Shown: positions 1 to 6,776, counted from the first letter of the stretch. The stretch: 18,762 bases of DNA from DASTBU01 sp035711845 (GCA_035711845.1 DASTBU010000099.1:1-18762), one strand, 5' to 3'. Notes: generated from the sequence alone by a model not told the origin. Made by a program: numbers and translations.

Positions 1-174
1 ATGCGGCTCGGCCAGGCGGAACGGGAAGAGGAGCTGGCGCGGATGATTGGTGGAAGCGAGGTCTCGACGGCGGTGCGTGCCGGCGCCCGCGAGATGCTTG
101 CGGCCCGATCGACGGGGGCGAAAGGCGAAGCTAAGGCAAAAGGCGAAAGCGAAAGCAGACGCCGCCGCACTTGA
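1..174 (+). CDS. recN: C-terminal end of probable DNA repair protein RecN (partial)
   Basis: An open frame enters at the left edge and stops with TGA at 172-174, giving 57 visible residues. The stretch LGQAEREEELARMIGG followed by a TAVRAGAREMLAA-like helix fits the extreme C-terminus of RecN, the SMC-like ATPase of double-strand break repair, where an EE(I/L)ARMLxG motif precedes an ALxHAxELL helix. The remaining tail, roughly residues 38-57, is low in complexity and made of Lys, Gly, Glu, Ala, Ser and then Arg; it is encoded by a GGCGAAA-type short repeat and is not typical of RecN. miaB begins 21 nt downstream on the same strand, so co-transcription is likely. The ATP-binding parts lie outside the window, so the name rests on this short motif and the neighbourhood. 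Confidence 0.7.
   Translation: MRLGQAEREEELARMIGGSEVSTAVRAGAREMLAARSTGAKGEAKAKGESESRRRRT
117..156 (+). repeat. Degenerate heptamer tract (GGCGAAA type) inside the recN tail
   Basis: Units GGCGAAA, GGCGAAG, a CTAA interruption, GGCAAAA, GGCGAAA and GCGAAA follow each other. The tract is translated as the Lys/Glu/Gly/Ala/Ser-rich end of the upstream protein. It looks like a short intergenic-type repeat that the reading frame has absorbed. Confidence 0.6.
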
Positions 175-195
175 GAACTGGAGACCTGGCACCCG

Positions 196-1539
196 ATGTC
201 GCGCAAGTACCTGATTGAAACCCACGGCTGTCAGATGAACGTCCACGACTCGGAGCGGATGGCCGGCCTCCTCGAACAGGCGGGCTACGAGCCCACCGCC
301 GACGATCGCGATGCGGACGTCATCGTCATCAACACCTGCAGCGTCAGGGAGCGCGCCGAGGAGAAGCTCTTCACCCGCCTCGGTGAGATCAAGCACAAGG
401 CGCTCGAGTCCGGACAGCGCCCGATCGTTGCCGTAGCGGGATGCGTTGCGCAGCAGGAAGGCGCGGCGATCCTTCAACGCTCCCAGGCTGTGGACGTAGT
501 GATCGGAACGCAGAATCTCAAGCGGCTCCCCATGCTCGTCAGCCAGGCCTCGGCGCGTCCCGCAGGATCAGGATCGGGACCGACCATCGATCTCGATCCG
601 CTCGAGGACGTCTCGTTCCCCCTGGGCATCGCTCGCCGCCTGGATCCCGTCAAGGCGTATGTGACGATCATCGAGGGCTGCAACGAGTTCTGCGCCTTCT
701 GCGTCGTCCCTTACACGCGGGGGCACGAGCGCATGCGACCCGTCGACGAGGTCCTCGCCGACGTCCGGGCTGCGGTGGAGACCGGCGCGCGTGAGGTCCA
801 GCTGCTCGGCCAGATCGTCAACCACTATCAGGCGCCCGACGATGCCTCATGCGATTTCGCGGCGCTGCTCGAACGCCTGAACGAGGTCCCCGGACTCGCC
901 CGTATCCGCTTCGCCAGCCCGCACCCGCGCCACGTCACGCCGCGCATGATTGCCGCCATGCGCGATCTGCCGAAGGTCTGTCGCCATCTGCATCTCCCCG
1001 TGCAGTCGGGGTCGACGCGCGTGCTGGCGGCGATGCGGCGGCGCCACACCCGCGAGCAGTATCTCGAGCTGGTGGCCGCGCTGCGAGACGCCATGCCGGA
1101 CATCGCGCTCTCGACCGATATGATCGTCGGGTTCTCCGGCGAGACCGACGACGACTTCGAGCAGACAATGTCGCTGGCCGCCAGGGTTCGGTACCACAGC
1201 ATGTTCTCCTTCAAGTATTCGGCGCGGCCGAACACGCTCGCCCTCAAGCGGATGCCCGACGATGTGCCGGAGGACGAGAAGACGCGCCGGATCGTTGCCC
1301 TCCAGTCGCAGCAGAAACAGATTCAGGCCGCGATCTACCAGGCAGCCGTGGGCCTCGACGTGGACGTGCTCGCGGATTCCCGCAGCCGTCGTCGCGACTG
1401 GGAACTCTCGGGGCGAACGAGCGGCAACACCGTGGTCAACTTCGCGGGCGATCCGCGGCTCATCGGCGAGGTCGTACGGGTCAGGATCGCGGGAGCGAAC
1501 CCGAACAGCCTGCGTGGAGAGATCAGCCGCACGGCTTGA
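196..1539 (+). CDS. miaB: tRNA-2-methylthio-N6-dimethylallyladenosine synthase MiaB
   Basis: MiaB adds a methylthio group to i6A37 of tRNAs that read UNN codons, using two [4Fe-4S] clusters and SAM. The 447 residues match the usual length. The N-terminal UPF0004 domain carries C12 (HGCQMN), C48 (NTCSVRE) and C83 (AGCVAQ). The radical-SAM motif is C162-x3-C166-x2-C169 in GCNEFCAFC, followed by VPYTRGHERMR. Residues from about 375 to the end form the TRAM RNA-binding domain. The ATG at 196 gives the canonical N-terminus KYLIETHGCQMN. The segment that normally reads LLGQNVNSY is here LLGQIVNHY (Ile at 207). The gene lies 21 nt after the recN-like stop and 44 nt before the DUF151 gene, so the three are probably co-transcribed. 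Confidence 0.96.
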   Translation: MSRKYLIETHGCQMNVHDSERMAGLLEQAGYEPTADDRDADVIVINTCSVRERAEEKLFTRLGEIKHKALESGQRPIVAVAGCVAQQEGAAILQRSQAVDVVIGTQNLKRLPMLVSQASARPAGSGSGPTIDLDPLEDVSFPLGIARRLDPVKAYVTIIEGCNEFCAFCVVPYTRGHERMRPVDEVLADVRAAVETGAREVQLLGQIVNHYQAPDDASCDFAALLERLNEVPGLARIRFASPHPRHVTPRMIAAMRDLPKVCRHLHLPVQSGSTRVLAAMRRRHTREQYLELVAALRDAMPDIALSTDMIVGFSGETDDDFEQTMSLAARVRYHSMFSFKYSARPNTLALKRMPDDVPEDEKTRRIVALQSQQKQIQAAIYQAAVGLDVDVLADSRSRRRDWELSGRTSGNTVVNFAGDPRLIGEVVRVRIAGANPNSLRGEISRTA

Positions 1540-1583
1540 CAGCGCGGCCGGCAGCGCCTACGTTTCGCCGGAGCGAGGACATC

Positions 1584-2069
1584 ATGCAGATCGAGATGAC
1601 GATCAAAGGATTGATGGTGGATCCGATTACGAACATGCCCATCATCATCCTGCGCGACAAGGACGGGCAGCGCGTACTGCCCATCTGGGTTGGCGTCTTC
1701 GAGGCCAACGCGATCGCGCTGCAGATCGAGAACGTGACGACGCCGCGGCCAATGACGCACGACCTGCTGCGCAACGTCATCTCCGATCTCAAGGCCGACA
1801 TCACGAAGATTGTCGTCTCGGATCTCAAGGAGAACACGTTCTACGCGCTCATTCACCTGCTGGTCAACGGGGAAGTCATGGCGATCGACGCGCGGCCGAG
1901 CGATGCGATCGCGCTGGCGCTCCGCGCGCGCGCGCCAATCTTCGTGGAGGACCGGGTGATCGACAGCGCGAAGACGCTGGATTTCGCCCCCGAGAAAGGG
2001 GACTCCGAGCGGCTCCAGAAATGGCTCGAGAGCCTCGATCCCGACGATATGGGCAAGTACAAGATGTAG
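1584..2069 (+). CDS. Bifunctional nuclease family (BFN/DUF151) protein
   Basis: A 161-residue protein of the bifunctional nuclease fold (DUF151), a family with reported DNase/RNase activity in plants and close relatives next to DNA-repair genes in many bacteria. The domain spans about residues 1-130, with the family features of an opening EM.IKGLM.DP block, LPIWVGVFEANAIAL, THDLLRNVI and DARPSDAIALALR. The C-terminal acidic/basic tail ends in WLESLDPDDMGKYKM. The ATG at 1584 is chosen because it gives the family N-terminus and has a purine-rich GGAGCGAGG about 4-12 nt upstream. The same frame is open further upstream, but that part is a shadow of miaB. No catalytic residues can be assigned with certainty, so cellular role is open. 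Confidence 0.9.
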   Translation: MQIEMTIKGLMVDPITNMPIIILRDKDGQRVLPIWVGVFEANAIALQIENVTTPRPMTHDLLRNVISDLKADITKIVVSDLKENTFYALIHLLVNGEVMAIDARPSDAIALALRARAPIFVEDRVIDSAKTLDFAPEKGDSERLQKWLESLDPDDMGKYKM

Positions 2070-2123
2070 GGACGTGCGCAGACATTGCCGGGGATTGCCC
2101 ACCGGCCAGGATCCCCGGGGCCG

Positions 2124-2150
2124 GGGCGTCACGCGCCCGACTTTCTCTCG
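2124..2150 (+). terminator. Possible intrinsic terminator after the DUF151 gene
   Basis: A GGGCG/CGCCC stem with a 5-nt loop (2124-2138) is followed by the pyrimidine-rich GACTTTCTCTC. A second inverted repeat, CCGGGGAT (2088-2095) with ATCCCCGG (2111-2118), lies just before it. The T-run is interrupted, so termination is plausible but not certain. Confidence 0.4.
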
Positions 2151-2158
2151 CTGAGCGT

Positions 2159-2188
2159 TAAGTCCCAGCTAAATCAAGCAGTTAGGCA
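2159..2188 (+). repeat. Bipartite element copy 1, TAAGTCCC-N13-AGTTAGGCA, upstream of parA
   Basis: TAAGTCCC (2159-2166) and AGTTAGGCA (2180-2188) are separated by exactly 13 nt. The same two blocks with the same spacing recur inside parB at 3611-3640, and 5 of the 13 spacer bases also match, giving 22 of 30 identities. It lies in an A/T-richer pocket about 50 nt upstream of the parA -35 box, a position suited to an operator or partition-protein site. Confidence 0.75.
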
Positions 2189-2210
2189 ATCCTGGTGTTT
2201 TCGGTCATTG

Positions 2211-2224
2211 TGCCAATTCTGGCA
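2211..2224 (+). promoter_or_regulatory. Small inverted repeat upstream of the parA promoter
   Basis: TGCCA-ATTC-TGGCA is a perfect 5-bp inverted repeat ending 16 nt before the -35 box. It sits in the second of two similar short stretches, CAATCCTGGTGTTTT (from 2187) and CAATTCTGGCAATTTT (from 2214). It could be a regulator site, but the arms are short. Confidence 0.3.
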
Positions 2225-2240
2225 ATTTTGTAAGCCTTCA

Positions 2241-2269
2241 TTGACTCTCCCGCGTCTGACCCCTACAAT
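2241..2269 (+). promoter_or_regulatory. Strong sigma70-type promoter for parAB
   Basis: TTGACT at 2241-2246 and TACAAT at 2264-2269 are separated by an ideal 17 nt; each box matches the consensus in 5 of 6 positions. Transcription would start near 2276, leaving a leader of about 39 nt before the parA ATG. It is the best promoter match in the window and separates parAB from the upstream genes. Confidence 0.75.
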
Positions 2270-2314
2270 GGCGGGCATTCGCGCGTCGGGCTCACCTCCG
2301 CGCTGCACAACCAC

Positions 2315-3073
2315 ATGATCGTCGCTATCGCCAACCAGAAGGGTGGGGTCGGAAAGACCACGACCGCCATCAACCTGGCCGCGGCTCTGGCTCTTCGAGG
2401 GCGGCCCACACTCCTGATCGATCTCGATCCCCAGGCCAACAGCTCGATGTCGTATCTGGACGTCACCCAGGTGGGCCGAAGCGTGTACGACGCGATCTCG
2501 GAGCCGAACGTTGGCTTCGCTGAGGTCGTCCAGCCGTCCGCCACGCTGCCCAACCTGTTCGTCGCGCCCGCGCGCATCTCGCTCGCGAAGCTCGAGGCGA
2601 AGCTGGTGGGGGAGCTCGACGCGCACTTCCGGCTCAAGGATCGGCTGGAGCCGATCCTCGAACGGTATCCCAACGTCGTCATCGACTGCCCACCCACGCT
2701 GGGCCTGCTGACCGTGAACGCGCTGGTTGCGGCGACGCATCTCCTGATTCCGATCCAGTCGTCGTATTTCGCGCTCGAGGGGACCGACGACCTGCTGGAA
2801 ACGATCGAGAAGGTGCGGGCACGCGCGAACCCGACGCTTCGCATCCTCGGCGTCGTGATCACGATGCACGATCGCCGCACGGCGCTGGCGCGCGACATCC
2901 GATCCCAGATCGACAAGGTGTTCGGCGAGAAGGTCTTCAAGACCGTCATCACCAAGAGTGTCCGGCTGGAAGAGAGCCCGGCGTACAAGGAATCTATTTT
3001 CACTTTCGCGCCCGAGTCGAGCGGCGCGGCAGAGTACTACCGGCTCTGCGAGGAGGTCATGGATCGTGCCTAA
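2315..3073 (+). CDS. parA: ParA-family chromosome/plasmid partition ATPase
   Basis: A 252-residue ParA/Soj-type deviant Walker ATPase. ATP binding lets such proteins dimerise on DNA and move cargo marked by ParB. The deviant Walker A is KGGVGKTT (residues 9-16), the A' motif is LLIDLDPQAN (33-42) and Walker B is VVIDCPP (121-127); the block IPIQSSYFALEG follows in the conserved place. There is no N-terminal extension or HTH, as in chromosomal Soj rather than P1-type ParA. The ATG at 2315 is supported by the family start MI(V/I)AIANQKGG; no Shine-Dalgarno sequence is visible before it. The last 8 nt overlap the start of parB, so the two are translated together. Confidence 0.93.
   Translation: MIVAIANQKGGVGKTTTAINLAAALALRGRPTLLIDLDPQANSSMSYLDVTQVGRSVYDAISEPNVGFAEVVQPSATLPNLFVAPARISLAKLEAKLVGELDAHFRLKDRLEPILERYPNVVIDCPPTLGLLTVNALVAATHLLIPIQSSYFALEGTDDLLETIEKVRARANPTLRILGVVITMHDRRTALARDIRSQIDKVFGEKVFKTVITKSVRLEESPAYKESIFTFAPESSGAAEYYRLCEEVMDRA
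3051..3056 (+). promoter_or_regulatory. Ribosome binding site that fixes the parB GTG start
   Basis: A perfect AGGAGG inside the end of parA lies 9 nt before GTG 3066. It decides the parB start against the in-frame open stretch further upstream and the in-frame ATG at 3099. Confidence 0.75.
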
Positions 3074-3890
3074 GCGAGGACTGCCGGAAACGGTCCGCAT
3101 GCGACACGACGAGCATTACGTCGAGTCCCTCACCAGCTCCGCCGGAGCCCCCATCGGCCGCGTTGTCCCCATCGACCAACTCGATCCGAACCCGAACCAG
3201 CCGCGGCAGGTGATGGGGGATCTGTCCGAGCTCATGGCATCGATTGCCGAGAAGGGCATTATCGAGCCCATCATCGTTCGCCAGCGCGGACGCCGGTTTC
3301 AGATCGTGGCAGGGGAGCGCCGCTACCAGGCGGCCGTCCAGATCGGACTGAGGGAGATCCCAATCGTCATCCGCGAGGTGGACGACAACGAGATCATTGA
3401 GATTGCGCTTGTCGAGAACATCCAACGGAAGGACCTGACGCCGTTCGAAGAGGCGGAGGCACTCCACTCGTTGGCCACGCGCTGCGGCTACACCCACGAG
3501 GACATGGCGCGGCGGCTGGGGAAGTCCCGGACGGCCATTACGGAGTCGTTGTCGCTGAACCACATGCCGGATGAGGTCAAAAACCTGTGTCGGCTGGCCG
3601 ACATTCACTCTAAGTCCCTGCTTCTACAGATAGTTAGGCAGGGAGAAACCGAGAAAATGGTGGCCCTGGTCGAACGGCTGTCCCGCGACGGCGGCGGAGT
3701 GACGCGCGCGGACGTCCGGAAAGAAACCGCCAAACCCAAACCCGGGCGCCCCAAGGCGTTCGTCTTCAGCTACAAGGCCCCCACGAAGGCCTTCAACCTG
3801 CAGCTTCGGTTCACCAAGGCCCGCGTCGAGCGCGACGAAGTGATCTCTGCGCTCGAGGCCATCATTCGCGAATTGCGGGCGCAGAAGTAA
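3066..3890 (+). CDS. parB: ParB/Spo0J-family partition protein
   Basis: A 274-residue ParB/Spo0J-type DNA-binding protein, partner of the adjacent ParA. The N-terminal nuclease-like/CTPase domain (about 30-122) contains NPNQPR, the arginine-rich AGERRYQA motif (82-89) that binds CTP in the family, and ENIQRKDL (117-124). A helix-turn-helix region follows (about 140-200, EDMARRLGKSRTAITESL). The C-terminus after about 215 is basic, with KPKPGRPK and a segment FNLQLRF; it differs from the short leucine-zipper end of canonical Spo0J. Translation starts at GTG 3066 behind AGGAGG, 8 nt inside parA. Codons 182-191 are unusually A/T-rich and contain the second copy of the element also found upstream of parA. 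The ORF is open further upstream, but that part only shadows parA. Confidence 0.92.
   Translation: MPKRGLPETVRMRHDEHYVESLTSSAGAPIGRVVPIDQLDPNPNQPRQVMGDLSELMASIAEKGIIEPIIVRQRGRRFQIVAGERRYQAAVQIGLREIPIVIREVDDNEIIEIALVENIQRKDLTPFEEAEALHSLATRCGYTHEDMARRLGKSRTAITESLSLNHMPDEVKNLCRLADIHSKSLLLQIVRQGETEKMVALVERLSRDGGGVTRADVRKETAKPKPGRPKAFVFSYKAPTKAFNLQLRFTKARVERDEVISALEAIIRELRAQK
3611..3640 (+). repeat. Bipartite element copy 2, TAAGTCCC-N13-AGTTAGGCA, inside parB
   Basis: TAAGTCCC (3611-3618) and AGTTAGGCA (3632-3640) have the same spacing and orientation as the copy at 2159-2188. The element covers parB codons 182-192 (residues SKSLLLQIVRQ), written with TCT, CTT, CTA, ATA, GTT and AGG. This copy overlaps a perfect inverted repeat TCCCTGC (3615-3621) / GCAGGGA (3638-3644). 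Confidence 0.75.
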
Positions 3891-3924
3891 ACCACGACCC
3901 CCGTGAGCCGTCGTCGGTGGGCGT

Positions 3925-4076
3925 GTTCCGTCCACTCTTCGCGCGCTCCGCGTTCTTGCGAAGACGGGGCCTGGGGGCCCACGTTCCAGCCGCAGCGCTG
4001 ACGACGGGGAGGAAAAGCCAACCCCGTGGCCGGCAACTCGAACCGCAGCCGGGCGCACGGGCCACGAACCACGGAA
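3925..4076 (+). repeat. Diverged ~150-bp tandem repeat, unit A
   Basis: The gap between parB and lptFG (3891-4361) has no credible gene. Unit A begins GTTCCGTCCACTC, contains GCTCCGCGTTC, AAGACG and CGCTGACGA, and ends with CACGAACCACGGAA. Unit B repeats these landmarks in the same order with small indels between them. Confidence 0.6.
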
Positions 4077-4082
4077 TAGTCC

Positions 4083-4232
4083 GTTCCGTTCATTCTCGCT
4101 GCTCCGCGTCCGTGCCAAGACGTCTCTCCGGAGCCGGACGCCTTCCGGGCGGCTCGACGCTGACGAGGCAGAGCGAACCTGGAGCCCCCGCCGGCGACCC
4201 GGAGCCAGCCGGGAGCACGAACCACCACGGAA
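4083..4232 (+). repeat. Diverged ~150-bp tandem repeat, unit B
   Basis: Begins GTTCCGTTCATTC, then GCTCCGCGTCC, AAGACG and CGCTGACGA, and ends with CACGAACCACCACGGAA, matching unit A landmark by landmark. Read on the - strand both units start with TTCCGTGG and carry a CGGAG-rich motif, resembling short CACGGAG-type intergenic repeats common in environmental genomes (a recollection, not checked). Confidence 0.6.
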
Positions 4233-4309
4233 GTTAACATAACACTCATTATCAGACCCAACCGAAATGGCCCGCAAAAGCCCCCTGTGGAAGGTCTGTG
4301 GATGCCGTG

Positions 4310-4333
4310 CCCGGTCCCCGGCCCGGGGACGGG
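4310..4333 (+). other. GC-rich hairpin in the lptFG leader/promoter region
   Basis: GTCCCCG (4314-4320) and CGGGGAC (4324-4330) form a perfect 7-bp stem around a GCC loop, lengthened by CCC/GGG across a one-base bulge. It lies about 30 nt before the lptFG start and no T-run follows. A TGTTATCCT stretch (4340-4348) just after it resembles an extended -10 box, but no -35 box is convincing. Confidence 0.4.
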
Positions 4334-4361
4334 AAAACTGTTATCCTGAACGACATCGGTG

Positions 4362-6716
4362 ATGCTGAAGACCGTCGATCGCTACGTTATCCGGGAAATC
4401 CTGCCGCCGTTTCTGATCGCGGTCCTGATCTTCACGTTCCTGCTGGAGCTCCCGCCGCTCATGGGGGAACTCGAGCGGCTGGTGGCCAAAGGCGTGGCCT
4501 GGTCCACGGTCGGGCACATCATCCTGATGCTCGTGCCGCATGCCTTGGGACTGACGATCCCGATGGGCCTCCTGGTCGGGATCCTGATTGGTCTGGGCCG
4601 GCTGTCCGGGGACCGCGAGGGGGTGGCCCTCCTCGCCTGCGGCGTCAGCCCCTATCGTCTGCTCCGGCCGATCCTGGTGCTCTCGACGCTCGCAACCGCC
4701 GCCTCGCTCTACGTGATGATCTCCGCGATCCCGAACGCCAACCAGCGCTACCGCGAAATCCTCTACGAGATCGTCGCGAAGAAAGCCGAGAGCGACATCC
4801 GACCCCGCGTGTTCTATGACGAGTTCCCCGGCTGGGTCCTGTTTCCGCGTGACGAGTCGTCCGCCGGCCAGTCGGGCTGGAAAGACCTGCTGGTCGCCCA
4901 CACCAGCCAGGCGGGACCCACGGAACTGTATCTGGCGCGCTCGGGCCGCCTGTACCTCAACCATGCGGAGCGCCAGGTCAATCTGATCCTGACCAACGGC
5001 ACGATGTACCGCACGCTGCCCAGGGCCACCGAGACCTACGAGTTTCGAGGGGACTACTACCTGACGCTGGATCCCGACACGATTTTCCCCCCCATGGAGC
5101 TTCCCCGGGGGGTCAACGAAAAGACGATAGCGCAGCTGCGGGAGACGATTGCGCTGAAGCTCGCCGCGAACCCGCCCATCTCGCCGCATCCGGAGATCAT
5201 CGCCATCCACCAGAAGTTCTCGATTCCCGCGGCGTGTCTGGTCTTCGGCATCATCGGGCTCGCGCTGGGATTGTCGGTCCGCCGCGAGGGGAAGTTCTCG
5301 GGGTTTGTCGTCGGGATTGCCGTCATCTTCGCGTACTACACCATCATGTTCCTCGCCGAGTCGGCGACCAAGGGGCACCGCCTGCCGGCAGAAATCTCAC
5401 GCTGGGTGCCGAACCTGATACTGGGCCCTCTCGGCATCCTTGCGCTCGTCTGGCGTGCACGCCACACCGACGGCCGACTCCCCTTTCGCATTCCGATTTG
5501 GGTGCCGCAATGGCCGCGCCCGCGAAGGCCAGCTGACGCTGCTGCACCCAGGACCGCCACCGCGCCCGCCAGCGCCGCCCCCGGCTCGCGCCGCGGCGTC
5601 GTGATCGTCATTCGCGTGCCACGGCTCAGCATCCCCAGTCCGTTGCTGATCGACCGCTATATCAGCCGGATCTACCTGCGCGTGGTCGGCCTGTCGTTCC
5701 TCGGACTGCTCGGGCTCTTCTACATCTCGACCTTCATCGACCGGTCCGACAAGGTCTTCAAGGGGCAGGCCTCGATGGGGGACGTGACGAAGCTGCTCGT
5801 CTTCCAGACACCGCTCTTCGTCTACTACATCATCCCGATTGCCGCGCTGTTGAGCGTGCTCGTGACCTTTGGACTGCTCTCCCGCAGCAGCGAGCTCACC
5901 GTCATGAAGGCGTGCGGCATCAGCCTCTATCGCGCGTCGGCCTCGCTGGTCCTGCTGGCGCTCGCGTTCAGCGCCGTGCTGTTCGGCCTGGAGCAGAACA
6001 TCCTGGCGCGCGCGAACCGACGCGCTGAGATCCTCGACGCGCAGATCCGCGGCCGGCCACCGAGGACAATCAGCCCGCTCAACCGGCAATGGGTGCTCGG
6101 ACGCGACGGCGCCATCTATCACTATGCCTATTTCGATCCCGACCATGCGGAGCTGAACGGGCTCACTATTTACGAGACGGATCCGGAGTCGTGGACTTTG
6201 CGGTCCCAGACCTACGTCAAGCGGGCCGCGTTCGTGAACGGGATCTGGAAGGCCGATTCCGGTCTGGCGCACGACTTCACCCGAAATCCCCCCTCGACCT
6301 CGGCGCTTCCCGCCCGGGCGCTGCCGCACCTCGAGCCCCCCGACTATTTCGCCACCGAGCAGCCGCTCGCCGAGATGATGACTGTCGCTCAGCTGCGGAC
6401 GTTCATCCGCGATCTGTCCGCGAGCGGCCTGAACGCGGTGCCCTGGGCGGTGGAACTGCAGCGCAAGATCGCCTTCCCCTTCGTGACCCTGGTGATGACG
6501 CTGCTGGCCGTGCCCTTCGGGGTCAGTGCCGGCCGCCGTGGCACTTTGTACGGCATCGGTCTCGGGATCGTCCTGGCCCTCTCCTACTGGATCGTCAGCA
6601 GCGCCTTCGTCGCCATCGGCCACAGCGGCCTGTTGCCGCCGTTCCTCGCCGGGTGGGCGCCGAACATCCTCACGCTCGGGCTCGCGGGATATTTGCTTCT
6701 CACGGCACGGACGTAA
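4362..6716 (+). CDS. Fused LptF-LptG lipopolysaccharide-export permease
   Basis: The 784-residue protein joins two YjgP/YjgQ (LptF/LptG) permeases, which together with the LptB ATPase extract lipopolysaccharide from the inner membrane in Gram-negative bacteria. The first half (about 1-367) opens with LKTVDRYVIREILPPF, has TM segments near 15-33, 52-78 and 102-121, a periplasmic beta-jellyroll region, then TM segments near 286-304, 313-332 and 348-364. A Pro/Ala/Arg-rich linker (about 368-428) leads to the second half (429-784), which repeats the plan: LLIDRYISRIYLR, the motif SRSSELTVMKACGIS (507-521) and three C-terminal TM segments. Both halves keep the S-x-x-E...A-C-G-x-S motif (first half SGDREGVALLACGVS). 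ATG 4362 is chosen; GTG 4359 directly before it is equally possible. No good Shine-Dalgarno is visible. Usually the two are separate genes. Confidence 0.92.
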   Translation: MLKTVDRYVIREILPPFLIAVLIFTFLLELPPLMGELERLVAKGVAWSTVGHIILMLVPHALGLTIPMGLLVGILIGLGRLSGDREGVALLACGVSPYRLLRPILVLSTLATAASLYVMISAIPNANQRYREILYEIVAKKAESDIRPRVFYDEFPGWVLFPRDESSAGQSGWKDLLVAHTSQAGPTELYLARSGRLYLNHAERQVNLILTNGTMYRTLPRATETYEFRGDYYLTLDPDTIFPPMELPRGVNEKTIAQLRETIALKLAANPPISPHPEIIAIHQKFSIPAACLVFGIIGLALGLSVRREGKFSGFVVGIAVIFAYYTIMFLAESATKGHRLPAEISRWVPNLILGPLGILALVWRARHTDGRLPFRIPIWVPQWPRPRRPADAAAPRTATAPASAAPGSRRGVVIVIRVPRLSIPSPLLIDRYISRIYLRVVGLSFLGLLGLFYISTFIDRSDKVFKGQASMGDVTKLLVFQTPLFVYYIIPIAALLSVLVTFGLLSRSSELTVMKACGISLYRASASLVLLALAFSAVLFGLEQNILARANRRAEILDAQIRGRPPRTISPLNRQWVLGRDGAIYHYAYFDPDHAELNGLTIYETDPESWTLRSQTYVKRAAFVNGIWKADSGLAHDFTRNPPSTSALPARALPHLEPPDYFATEQPLAEMMTVAQLRTFIRDLSASGLNAVPWAVELQRKIAFPFVTLVMTLLAVPFGVSAGRRGTLYGIGLGIVLALSYWIVSSAFVAIGHSGLLPPFLAGWAPNILTLGLAGYLLLTART

Positions 6717-6727
6717 TTCAAATCCGG

Positions 6728-6776
6728 CTTCCAGCTTCCAGCTTCCAGCTTCTGGCTTCCAGTTCCCAGCTCTCAG
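6728..6776 (+). repeat. Seven tandem heptamers (CTTCCAG type)
   Basis: Seven consecutive 7-bp units occupy exactly 49 bp, starting 12 nt after the lptFG stop codon: CTTCCAG three times, then CTTCTGG, CTTCCAG, TTCCCAG and CTCTCAG. Degeneration increases toward the right end. The complementary motif, CTGGAGA/CCTGGCA, appears once or twice at about 178-190 between recN and miaB. Confidence 0.8.

Noticed and set aside
849..1583. Long N-terminal extension of the DUF151 frame
   Set aside because: It overlaps miaB in another frame; the composition is Arg/Ala/Pro-rich and the family starts at ATG 1584.
4341..5378. 345-codon open frame on the - strand at the start of lptFG
   Set aside because: Antisense shadow without motifs; the + strand frame has clear membrane segments and family motifs.
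6728..6776. CRISPR array
   Set aside because: Units are 7 bp in direct contact, with no spacers and no cas genes nearby.
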